Positions 26,636 to 33,739 of a stretch of DNA of 49,095 nt are shown in pieces. Made by a program: the position numbers and the translations under genes. The notes under the pieces are model-generated. The model made no database searches. It was not told where the DNA came from and worked only from the letters and a program-made list of their open reading frames with translations. Origin of the DNA: Theionarchaea archaeon (lineage in GTDB: Archaea > Methanobacteriota_B > Thermococci > Methanofastidiosales > SZ-28-30); the NCBI GenBank assembly GCA_018992565.1, contig JACVGW010000012.1:1-49095 (forward strand). Reading direction: 5' to 3'. Positions within the stretch are counted from its first letter, which is position 1, and every line of letters begins with the position of its first letter.

Positions 26636-26776
26636 GTGGAAGTCAAGCGACTCAACAAGAAGACCTGGGCTGACGGTGTTATAAAGCCCCTTGGCGCTCC
26701 TCCCACTCCTGCTGCCATTGATGGCTGCGGCGGCAGCTGTTGCAGCTGCTTCGATTATACCTGTGACCACTGGTAG
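26636..26776 (+). CDS. Candidate radical-SAM-modified precursor peptide (46 aa)
   Basis: Short gene starting at GTG 26636, three bases after a near-perfect GAGGTGAT Shine-Dalgarno (26625-26632). The peptide opens with a charged leader, MEVKRLNKKTWADGV, has a Pro-rich middle (APPTPAAIDG), and ends in CGGSCCSCFDYTCDHW: five cysteines at 31, 35, 36, 38 and 43 among small residues and aromatics. A polar leader followed by a compact Cys/Gly/Ser core is the usual plan of sactipeptide or ranthipeptide precursors, whose cysteines are linked to other residues by SPASM enzymes. It has its own promoter region and a hairpin/T-run terminator downstream, and lies between two sets of SPASM enzyme genes. No homologue can be cited from sequence alone; expression and modification are inferred. 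Confidence 0.72.
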   Translation: MEVKRLNKKTWADGVIKPLGAPPTPAAIDGCGGSCCSCFDYTCDHW

Positions 26777-26860
26777 AACTCAATGGTTCTGGTGTAGAGA
26801 AGGAGTAGCTCCAGGTCAAATCTTGAAAAAGAGAGATCAAGTCTATCAGGGCGGTGGGGT

Positions 26861-26899
26861 GAACCCAGCATTCGCGGGTTCTCACTGCCTCCCTTTTTT
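26861..26899 (+). terminator. Hairpin and T-run after the precursor gene
   Basis: GAACCC and GGGTTC (26861-26866 and 26877-26882) can pair around a nine- to ten-base loop, and a T6 run follows at 26894-26899. It would end the precursor transcript before it meets the convergent operon. Confidence 0.45.
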
Positions 26900-26906
26900 G
26901 TGAATG

Positions 26907-27989
26907 TCATCCATTCTGGGTGGGAGTATATGGGCACTGGGGATCTGGCTGGAATGGATCATCATAGACTGCATACGCAATACAGGTGGCACCTCCACTG
27001 CAAATGTTGGGCGCTCTCTTGCAGAAGTAACAATCTCGACATTTTCCTTTGACAATGAGATGTTTCTGGCGGAGGTTCCATAGGACTGGATGACTCCAGA
27101 TCGTAACAAAGTCCTCTTTGAGGAGGTTTCCCAGGAAGACAGGCATCCTCCGACAGGGATAGACATCACCGTTCTCCATGACGCAGATGTGGGATAGCCC
27201 AGCACTGCACCGGTGGCCATTCTTGGTGAGAGCATCAGGATGGGAAGGGTCGAAGATAACTGGCCAGTCGCACCTGTCCCTGGCAATGTGCAGGCCAGAT
27301 GGTTTTTTCGTCGAGAGTTCGTCGAAATCATGGCTTAATTTTGTATATAAGGTCAAGATTTGTTCTGGAGAAAGCATCAATTCTTTGAGTGCCTTCCCCC
27401 TTCCCCAGGGGACAATCCGCGTGACAGTGAGAACATCTGCCCCCATAGCCACTGCAAGGTCTGTTATGTTGAAGGCATCTTCATAGTTGTCTTTGTGGAC
27501 TACATAGTGCATGTGAGTGACGATCTTGGACTTGCTGAGATGGTTCAGTGCTCTCAGTGCCTGGAGAAATGTGCCTCTTCCCCGTACTGCGTCGTGGATT
27601 TCTGAAGTCGCACCATCAAAGCTGATTTGAACATCTATGCGCATGGAGTATTTCTCAAGGCGGTGCACCATCTCTTCAGTCATGGTAGTCCCGTTGGTCA
27701 GTATGGCTGCATAGCAGGGAGACGAGGGGCTCTCCTCAATGTAGTCAAGTATATCCCAAAACTGAGGATGCAGTGTGGGTTCTCCTCCTGTCAGCCAGAT
27801 GACAGGCATCCTCTCAAACCTGGAGCAGTAGTCCAGAAATGCACGTATCACTTTCTTACAGTCCTGAAACCCCATATGATAGTGGGTTTCTGCATCATCA
27901 TAACAGTGGATACACCGCAAATTGCACTGGCCAGTGATTCCCACCTGCATGATGAAGGGATGTTTTCTGGACTCAGGATCATCTCTCAC
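26907..27989 (-). CDS. Radical SAM/SPASM protein 2 (short form)
   Basis: 360 residues without the N-terminal PqqD-like domain of its neighbours. The core motif ITGQCNLRCIHC is at about residues 18-29, WLTGGEPTLHP near 66-76 and VQISFDGATSEIHD near 120-133. The SPASM region has CX12GX4C (CSAGLSHICVMENGDVYPC) and a different second half, CRDCYFC...ICSGGATC, with extra cysteine spacing. It therefore belongs to another SPASM branch and may carry out a separate step or act on another residue type. GTG 27989 overlaps the preceding stop as GTGA and follows GAAGGTGAT, so translation is coupled to enzyme 3. Confidence 0.88.
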   Translation of the reverse strand: MRDDPESRKHPFIMQVGITGQCNLRCIHCYDDAETHYHMGFQDCKKVIRAFLDYCSRFERMPVIWLTGGEPTLHPQFWDILDYIEESPSSPCYAAILTNGTTMTEEMVHRLEKYSMRIDVQISFDGATSEIHDAVRGRGTFLQALRALNHLSKSKIVTHMHYVVHKDNYEDAFNITDLAVAMGADVLTVTRIVPWGRGKALKELMLSPEQILTLYTKLSHDFDELSTKKPSGLHIARDRCDWPVIFDPSHPDALTKNGHRCSAGLSHICVMENGDVYPCRRMPVFLGNLLKEDFVTIWSHPVLWNLRQKHLIVKGKCRDCYFCKRAPNICSGGATCIAYAVYDDPFQPDPQCPYTPTQNG

Positions 27990-29326
27990 GGTATCACCTT
28001 CTTTGCTTCCATGATCCTCCACAGGAGCGGGTAATATATGGTGCGGGCCTGCTTTGAAAACGTGCAATCAGGCCTCAGGAGCGTGCCTTTCTCATGATAC
28101 ACATAGTGGGCACATCCTCCTCCGCAGATCATGGCATACTTGCACGAGTGGCAAGGGTTCATGGTGAAGATCGTTCTCTCCTTCCACTGGTGGTAGTGTC
28201 GATTCAACACAAGTTCAGGGTAGTATCTCCCCACAGCATGCTCCCTGTCACCCAGAGTATCAGTGCACATGTAGATATCTCCATGGGGGTCCAGCCATAC
28301 TTGAGAAGGATTCTGTCTGCAGTAGGTAGTACAGGGAATCCAGGTGTCAACTCCCAGTCCAAGTTTCTTCCGTATAGGTTCCAGCCCAACCCAGAAAGCG
28401 TCCCGGACTGACTCCTCCTCAACCAGAAAATCCAGGTCTTCCTCATGAAGGTTACACACGAAATTAAAACATCCCCCCTCTGTATGATGGCGCTGCGGAG
28501 TTAGGAACACGGATACGTAGGCGCTGTTCTTCCATCCTTTCTCTTCTGCAAAGTCCATGAATGAGGGTAAGTCCCTTACCGTGGAATGGTCAAAGACTAC
28601 ACGCACATATACGCGTATCTTCTCATCTGCCAGTGCATCAACTGATGCCACAATTTCCTGAAAGGATCCCGTTCCATCCAGTTTCTTTTTTCTGGAATCG
28701 TGAACAGGTGGTAGCCCATCCAGGGTGACCTGCACTGAGGTAATGTCATGCTGCGACAGAAGAGGAATGAATCTTTTTGCTTCCAGCCCATTGGTGACTA
28801 TAATGAATGATTTTTCCTGAGATGATCCTTTTTCCAGTACATATTTGACCAGATCATAATTCCGGTAGAGGAGAGGCTCCCCCCCAAACAGATGAATGGG
28901 AGTATCAGCTTCAGGGTTCATGGTTTCCATGATTTCAAATGCTTTGTCTACATGGTCAAAACTCATGGTGTTCTCAAGCCAGTTCTTCTCTCTCTCAAAA
29001 ACATAAGACTCAAAGCAGTAGTCACACCGCATGTTGCAGGCATAGGTGAGGATCAGCACAAAGAACAAGTTGTCTTGGACAGGGTTGAAGGATGTGAGGC
29101 AATCGTATGCATGGATGATTTCCTCTCTGGGGGACATGGTAGTCAGAAACCCTGACTCCTGCAGTATTTTCACAGCCTCGGCGTCACATGCTTCTGGATT
29201 CTCACTGTCCAGAATCTCTTTCAGATGGTTCTTCCCCTGCAGAATGTGACCGGTGAATGTATTGACGAACAGGTAGTCTTCATCAGAGACCGGGATGACC
29301 ACAGCGTATCGGCTACGGGTCAACAT
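27986..29326 (-). CDS. Radical SAM/SPASM peptide maturase 3
   Basis: 446 residues. The N-terminal PqqD-like segment contains YLFVNTFTG (about 18-26). The core motif is TYACNMRCDYCFE at about 96-108, followed by HLFGGEPL and a VTLDGLPPVHD strand. The SPASM part is canonical: CRQNPSQVWLDPHGDIYMC, then CHSCKYAMICGGGC and a final Cys in RPDC. The start overlaps the 3' end of enzyme 4 by 14 bases and has a GGTGA site ten bases upstream. It is paralogous to enzymes 1 and 4 rather than identical, suggesting related but distinct modifications or substrates. Confidence 0.92.
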   Translation of the reverse strand: MLTRSRYAVVIPVSDEDYLFVNTFTGHILQGKNHLKEILDSENPEACDAEAVKILQESGFLTTMSPREEIIHAYDCLTSFNPVQDNLFFVLILTYACNMRCDYCFESYVFEREKNWLENTMSFDHVDKAFEIMETMNPEADTPIHLFGGEPLLYRNYDLVKYVLEKGSSQEKSFIIVTNGLEAKRFIPLLSQHDITSVQVTLDGLPPVHDSRKKKLDGTGSFQEIVASVDALADEKIRVYVRVVFDHSTVRDLPSFMDFAEEKGWKNSAYVSVFLTPQRHHTEGGCFNFVCNLHEEDLDFLVEEESVRDAFWVGLEPIRKKLGLGVDTWIPCTTYCRQNPSQVWLDPHGDIYMCTDTLGDREHAVGRYYPELVLNRHYHQWKERTIFTMNPCHSCKYAMICGGGCAHYVYHEKGTLLRPDCTFSKQARTIYYPLLWRIMEAKKVIP

Positions 29327-30641
29327 GGCTCTTTTTCACCGCCCTGTAGAGGTGGGGAACCACACTTGAAAACACTTCTTCGTAGTTGTAGCACACTGGC
29401 CTACACAGGGTCCCAAACCGCGTCAAGGCTTCATACCCACATCCTCCCCCGCAGAATAAAGCGTATTTACATGTTCTGCACTCGGGGATGGTGAAAATAG
29501 TCCGATTCCTCCACTCGCTGTACATGTCATTCCACACCAGATCCGGGTAGTACCTCCCTACTCTAGCCTGTTCTTCCCCCACATGTTCAGTGCATACGTA
29601 TATGTCTCCAAAAGGATCAAAAACAAACGTGCCGCTCTGTGCATCGCAGTACCAGAAGCGGGGAGGTCCCAGTTCTCCTTTTTCAAATACCTGTTCAAAC
29701 AATTCTGCCCCTTTCAAGTCGAACGATACGTGCATAATATCAGGAGATTTCTGTGTTTGGGCTATGACTGTATCATACACTGTACTCCTGGGGACAATGG
29801 GGGTGTACTGGATTCCCGGTTTCTTGAAGACAGGTGACACATGCATTGATACCTTTGGATGGTGGAGCCAGCCCTTCTCATGGTAGAGCTGCACTACTTC
29901 AGGCAGGACAGACAGGTTGTCTGCATCAATGTTTGTGCGCAGCAGACAGGTCAGCCCTGCTTCCAGAGCAGCATCAATTCCTTCTATGATTTCTGAAAAA
30001 GTCCCAGATCCATTTTTTTTGAACCGTCTCTTGTCATGAATTTGCTGGGGCCCATCTATGGTGGTCTGTACGGCTACCTCATAGGGCTGGAAGTCCTCTA
30101 CAAAATCGCGGAGCAAGACACCATTTGTTAGAACCAAAAAGGAATACCCGAGATCATCTCCTGTCTCCAGTATCTTCTTCACAGCATCTCTGTTCTTCCT
30201 AAGGAGAGGCTCTCCTCCGTACAAGATGATTCGGTAGCGAGATTCATCCAGCCGGGCGATTATACTGAAAATAGTGTCTATGTGGGGACCATCGATAACT
30301 GTGGATTCTCTCTTTGACTGTATATCAGAAAGGTAACAATACGGGCACTGTAAATTGCACTCGTACGTGAGAACAATGAAATGCTGATGCAATACAGGGT
30401 GCCCCTGCACATATGTGTCGTACATGGTCTTTATGCACTCTGACTCCTGATAAGGTGTCAGTTCTGTAAGATGCCCTCTCTCGGTGAGAGTATCAAGAAT
30501 TGTTTCATCCGGAGGAATTTCATTCCTGAGTACTCTCAGGACTTCTTCATCTACCAGATCTAGTGCACCTGTTCTTGAATTGATAAGAAGGTACGTGTTT
30601 TCGTCGAGCTGCAGCGGAATGCTGTACACACTCACGTTCAC
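29313..30641 (-). CDS. Radical SAM/SPASM peptide maturase 4
   Basis: 442 residues and first gene of a three-gene leftward operon. The N-terminal PqqD-like domain has YLLINSRTGALDLVDEE. The core motif is TYECNLQCPYCYL near 90-102, with LYGGEPLLRKN and VQTTIDGPQQIHD following. SPASM cysteines are complete: CDAQSGTFVFDPFGDIYVC, CRTCKYALFCGGGC and RPVC. GTG 30641 is preceded by a strong GGAGGTGG site five bases away, and a CATTTATATG box about 48 bp upstream gives a leader of about 22 nt. Close similarity to enzyme 1 in spacing suggests gene duplication within the locus. Confidence 0.92.
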   Translation of the reverse strand: MNVSVYSIPLQLDENTYLLINSRTGALDLVDEEVLRVLRNEIPPDETILDTLTERGHLTELTPYQESECIKTMYDTYVQGHPVLHQHFIVLTYECNLQCPYCYLSDIQSKRESTVIDGPHIDTIFSIIARLDESRYRIILYGGEPLLRKNRDAVKKILETGDDLGYSFLVLTNGVLLRDFVEDFQPYEVAVQTTIDGPQQIHDKRRFKKNGSGTFSEIIEGIDAALEAGLTCLLRTNIDADNLSVLPEVVQLYHEKGWLHHPKVSMHVSPVFKKPGIQYTPIVPRSTVYDTVIAQTQKSPDIMHVSFDLKGAELFEQVFEKGELGPPRFWYCDAQSGTFVFDPFGDIYVCTEHVGEEQARVGRYYPDLVWNDMYSEWRNRTIFTIPECRTCKYALFCGGGCGYEALTRFGTLCRPVCYNYEEVFSSVVPHLYRAVKKSHVDP

Positions 30642-30683
30642 CAGACCACCTCCTTGCCAGTCAATGCATCCTGGAATGGGTTA

Positions 30684-30697
30684 TCATATAAATGTTT
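30684..30697 (-). promoter_or_regulatory. Promoter of the leftward radical SAM operon
   Basis: AAA-CATTTATATGAT on the minus strand, about 48 bp before GTG 30641. It leaves room for the Shine-Dalgarno leader. It is divergent from the promoter at 30750. Confidence 0.55.
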
Positions 30698-30747
30698 GCT
30701 CATCGTGGCTGGCTCTCTGAGCCAAGGAAGCATCGGCATAGAGACTG

Positions 30748-30760
30748 AAAACCTTTTTAA
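30748..30760 (+). promoter_or_regulatory. TATA promoter of the unknown gene and enzyme 5
   Basis: AAAACC followed by TTTTTAACA, centred about 25 bp upstream of ATG 30780. It is likely to drive both rightward genes. Confidence 0.55.
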
Positions 30761-30779
30761 CAGTACTGATTGACAGAAA

Positions 30780-31574
30780 ATGATGGATCATGATGATTTT
30801 GTCAGGTATGTAGAGGATTCACATACGGTATTTGTACTATATTCCATCAAGGAACGATTGGTAGGTATAGATGAGACCACAGACGTTGCTATCAAGAAGA
30901 TAGGGTATCCTGGAAGGATGGAGAATATTCTGAGGAAGCTCTTTTTTGGAGAAGGGATTCCTGGAATTGTGACAAGGAAGACCCGTCCGTATTTTCACAG
31001 TCTGATTTCCATTCCTTTGCGGAAGATCGACATATGTGCCTTTGCTCATGCTTCTCTTGAGACTCAGCTGGAGGAGAAATGGAAGGTTGAAATGGAGCAA
31101 GCACACGGGAGGAAAAGGATGTTGTTTGAATTTGCTGCATCACTGAGAGACATTTTTATGAAGCAGGAGATTCTGGCATCAGCTATCAGGGGTTCAACTG
31201 TCATTGAGGGAAGGTATCCCTCCCCTGTGGATGCTGTAAATTTCGTCATTTTCACCGAATTCGATTTGAAAGAATATTTTGAAAGGGAAATCACTCAACA
31301 TAAAGAGATCAGCTTTTTTAAATGGATTGACTGGGGATTTAGGGATGTTGTCGCAGGGAACAGAACAAGGAAAACACTCATAGAGCAGAAGACTGTTTTG
31401 TTCGAAAGGAATGGGATGTACAGGATTGATGTGCGATCTTTCAACCCTGAACAGTGGTTCTGGCTCAAGAAGGCTCCCAGAGTGACCCGGCTGGTATACC
31501 TCAAGAGCCTGGAAGGGATCTACCCTTTCAAAGGAGAAGAGCTCTTGCAGGAGTTCTGCAGTCTCATCACATAA
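30780..31574 (+). CDS. Protein of unknown function in the radical SAM locus
   Basis: 264 residues, soluble, basic, no signal peptide or membrane helix. I do not recognise a family. A segment near 138-160 (SAIRGSTVIEG, then PSPVDAVNFVIFTEFD) faintly recalls the GS...D-x-D strand of nucleotidyltransferases, but the second acidic residue is missing, so this is not asserted. Tryptophan and aromatic residues are frequent near the C-terminus (WFWLKKAPRVTRLVYLKSLEG). The leaderless start follows its TATA box. The next gene, SPASM enzyme 5, begins 45 bases after its stop without an obvious promoter, so they are probably co-transcribed and functionally linked. Confidence 0.65.
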   Translation: MMDHDDFVRYVEDSHTVFVLYSIKERLVGIDETTDVAIKKIGYPGRMENILRKLFFGEGIPGIVTRKTRPYFHSLISIPLRKIDICAFAHASLETQLEEKWKVEMEQAHGRKRMLFEFAASLRDIFMKQEILASAIRGSTVIEGRYPSPVDAVNFVIFTEFDLKEYFEREITQHKEISFFKWIDWGFRDVVAGNRTRKTLIEQKTVLFERNGMYRIDVRSFNPEQWFWLKKAPRVTRLVYLKSLEGIYPFKGEELLQEFCSLIT

Positions 31575-31619
31575 GTGGAAAGGATTTTAACTCTGAAAAC
31601 AGAGAGGAATGATAGTCCC

Positions 31620-33008
31620 ATGTATGCCAGTACGTACAACAGCGTGATACCCATGGACTCGGGTGAAGCAGTGTTATTCAATTCGCTGAGCGGAGCTCTT
31701 TTTGTGCTGGATAGAAGAATTGCATCTGCTATAGGGAGGGGGGATTGTGGATCAGTGGACAATTCAATTCTTCAGTATCTTAAGAAGGACAATATCCTGT
31801 ATGATAGTATTGACGATGAGAAGGCTCACGTCAGCTTCACTGCAGAGATGGTGAAGAAGTCTCAGGAAAGTGAACGAATACGGTATCATGTGGTTCCCAC
31901 TCTCGGGTGCAATATTTCGTGTTCTTACTGCGATAGAGGAGGGGACAGAGACAGTATGTCTGCCAGCCAGGCTGCAAAGGTAATTGAGGCTATAGAGTAT
32001 GTTGAAGAGTTGACTTCTGGTAGCCATGCACCCCTTCTGATTCTGGATGGTGGTGAGCCGCTGTCTCTCCAGGAAGAGGTGAGAGAGAGTTGTTCCACTT
32101 TGCTGGATCTGGCCGACGAAAGGGATTTTCACGTAGCTTTCAGGACAAATGGAGTCACCTTGTCCGAATATGCTGCAGACCTGACACAGTACTATGTTGA
32201 GTACGTGGATGTTCCTGTAGATGGCACGAAATCATATCACGATAGGAGACGAAGATCCCAGAAAGGGGGAACCTTTGACGATATTGTGACAGGCATTGAG
32301 ACAGCTCTGGATTGTGGGTTACAGGTGAACCTGCGTCTGCAGGTATCATCTCACAACCTCATGGAAGCACCTGCAATGGCGGAGTTCATCATGGACAAGA
32401 CATGGCACCTGGCCAGGAATTTTCGTGCACTTCTTTGCCCACTTGAGGACTTCTCCTGTTATGGGTTTCGTACATGTAGGCCAGACTATAGTATCCTGAA
32501 GGATGTTCTTGAGTTGTACCAGGCGCATGCAGCAATGGAGCTTTTCACGCTAACTGGATTCTTTGAGATTTCAAGCCTGTTGTACCTTCTGGAGAGTGGA
32601 GTGAGTCTTCGCCCTCGGTTGTCCCCCTGTGATGCAGGAAAAGCACTGTACTGTTTTGACCCTTACAACACCATCTACCCCTGCGTGGCAGCCTGCATGA
32701 TGCGGACGTCACCTGTGGGCATGTACCAGCCCGAAATGACAGTATTTCCTGCCCTGGATCAGTGGCGAACCCGTAGCGTCTTCACTGTGGATTCCTGTCT
32801 ATCGTGCCCCTTCTGCTTTGTATGTGGTGGAGGGTGTACTCTGCAGGCGACGACCCATGGTGCTGTGACCAAACCTCAATGCCGTCCTGTAGACACGGCC
32901 TTACAGCTAGCATGTGCAGAATACTTGAGTGAGAATAGAGCAAGAGAGAGTTCTTTCATCTATTTTGATAACATTTTTATCCCAAAAAAAGAAATAACCT
33001 TCCCATGA
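31620..33008 (+). CDS. Radical SAM/SPASM protein 5 (divergent)
   Basis: 462 residues. The N-terminal segment (VLFNSLSGALFVLD) keeps the PqqD-like pattern. The core motif is PTLGCNISCSYCDRG near 96-110, with LILDGGEPLSL near 145. In the SPASM part the first half reads CDAGKALYCFDPYNTIYPC, with Asn at the usual Gly and an extra Cys, and the second CLSCPFCFVCGGGC also has an added Cys. It ends in a Phe/Ile-rich tail. The start is ATG 31620, where AGAGGAATGAT lies upstream and where the N-terminus lines up with the other enzymes, rather than GTG 31575. It is more distant from enzymes 1, 3 and 4 than those are from each other. Confidence 0.9.
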   Translation: MYASTYNSVIPMDSGEAVLFNSLSGALFVLDRRIASAIGRGDCGSVDNSILQYLKKDNILYDSIDDEKAHVSFTAEMVKKSQESERIRYHVVPTLGCNISCSYCDRGGDRDSMSASQAAKVIEAIEYVEELTSGSHAPLLILDGGEPLSLQEEVRESCSTLLDLADERDFHVAFRTNGVTLSEYAADLTQYYVEYVDVPVDGTKSYHDRRRRSQKGGTFDDIVTGIETALDCGLQVNLRLQVSSHNLMEAPAMAEFIMDKTWHLARNFRALLCPLEDFSCYGFRTCRPDYSILKDVLELYQAHAAMELFTLTGFFEISSLLYLLESGVSLRPRLSPCDAGKALYCFDPYNTIYPCVAACMMRTSPVGMYQPEMTVFPALDQWRTRSVFTVDSCLSCPFCFVCGGGCTLQATTHGAVTKPQCRPVDTALQLACAEYLSENRARESSFIYFDNIFIPKKEITFP

Positions 33009-33031
33009 TACGTTATGGAAGAAAAACAGTC

Positions 33032-33481
33032 CTATCCATATGTTTCAATTTCGGGATGAGATCTGGCTTTTTCTACTATAGGGCCTTCCACGATGAATCC
33101 GAGAGCAATGCCGCTGCCACGCACTGAAAGAAGGCAGTCATTTGGTTTAATGGAATATCTCTCGAGGGTCACCACGGGAACTGTGAACTCTCTGTCCCGT
33201 ATAGTAATAGAGCAGCAGGGCTTTCCATCAATCTCAATGAGGGTTCCTTCAGGCACAGACGTGCTCAGAACCGCATCTACCATGCGTCTCATGGGTGAAT
33301 CCCTGGCCAATGACTGGGTGGTCACTGCAAATCCTTTTGATGATCTGCTTCCTGGCATGAGAACACCTGGACCTTCCAGCCTGTATTCTTGTGCTGCCTC
33401 CTCAGGGATGATGATTCTTCCTTCTCTTCCCACCCTTGACCATCCAAATATGTACTTACCACCCTTTGCAATTCGGGGCAT
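33032..33481 (-). CDS. Double AbrB/SpoVT-like domain protein
   Basis: 149 residues containing two swapped-hairpin-like segments. The first, GRIIIPEEAAQEYRLEGPGVLMP (about 20-42), is a good AbrB/SpoVT signature. The second, FTVPVVTLERYSIKPNDCLLSVRGS (about 98-122), repeats the beta-P-x-x-x-alpha-beta plan more loosely. AbrB-type domains usually bind DNA as transition-state or antitoxin regulators; having both halves in one chain gives a built-in dimer. The gene is convergent with SPASM enzyme 5 (23 bases between stops) and upstream of the Cys-rich gene, so it could regulate either, but nothing shows this directly. Leaderless start with TATATAA 26 bp upstream. Confidence 0.65.
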   Translation of the reverse strand: MPRIAKGGKYIFGWSRVGREGRIIIPEEAAQEYRLEGPGVLMPGSRSSKGFAVTTQSLARDSPMRRMVDAVLSTSVPEGTLIEIDGKPCCSITIRDREFTVPVVTLERYSIKPNDCLLSVRGSGIALGFIVEGPIVEKARSHPEIETYG

Positions 33482-33500
33482 GATGTAGATTGAACCTCTA

Positions 33501-33512
33501 CCTTATATAATG
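33501..33512 (-). promoter_or_regulatory. TATA promoter of the AbrB-like gene
   Basis: CATTATATAAGG on the minus strand, 26 bp before ATG 33481. Confidence 0.6.
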
Positions 33513-33693
33513 AGTGCGTGACAGCAGGAGATGGCTACGTATGGGCCTTCTAGGATTCGTTGTCTCATTCTTTAAGTCTACACGGAACAGTCTGTACGCG
33601 AAGAGTTCAGGGATCAGAAAAAGCACAAACAAGGGTTGCAGATTTATATACTGCGCTATTGGGAGATGATGTCATGAGAAGGAATAAAACGAA

Positions 33694-33709
33694 ATGCTTA
33701 TATATAAGT
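33694..33709 (+). promoter_or_regulatory. Promoter of the Cys-rich protein gene
   Basis: GCTTATATATAAGTT is a strong TATA box that would start RNA near 33729, giving a very short leader with a GAGGTGAT site. Another TATA box (33642-33651) upstream may add transcription. Confidence 0.6.
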
Positions 33710-33739
33710 TAACCTATAGAAAAGTTCAGGACAGAAGAG

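Noticed and set aside
26861-26882. tRNA T-arm-like hairpin downstream of the peptide gene
   Set aside because: The stem is real but no cloverleaf surrounds it; with the T6 run it fits a terminator better.
26755-26937. Short minus-strand reading frame between the peptide gene and enzyme 2 as another precursor
   Set aside because: It has no cysteines, no ribosome-binding site and crosses the end of enzyme 2.
31120-31270. Nucleotidyltransferase domain in the unknown protein of the radical SAM locus
   Set aside because: Only a GS strand and a distant Asp are seen; the paired acidic residue needed for metal binding is missing.
33674-33709. Eleven-codon reading frame (starts MRRNKTKC) with a TATA box at the right distance
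   Set aside because: Too short to separate from chance, and it overlaps the promoter of the Cys-rich gene.
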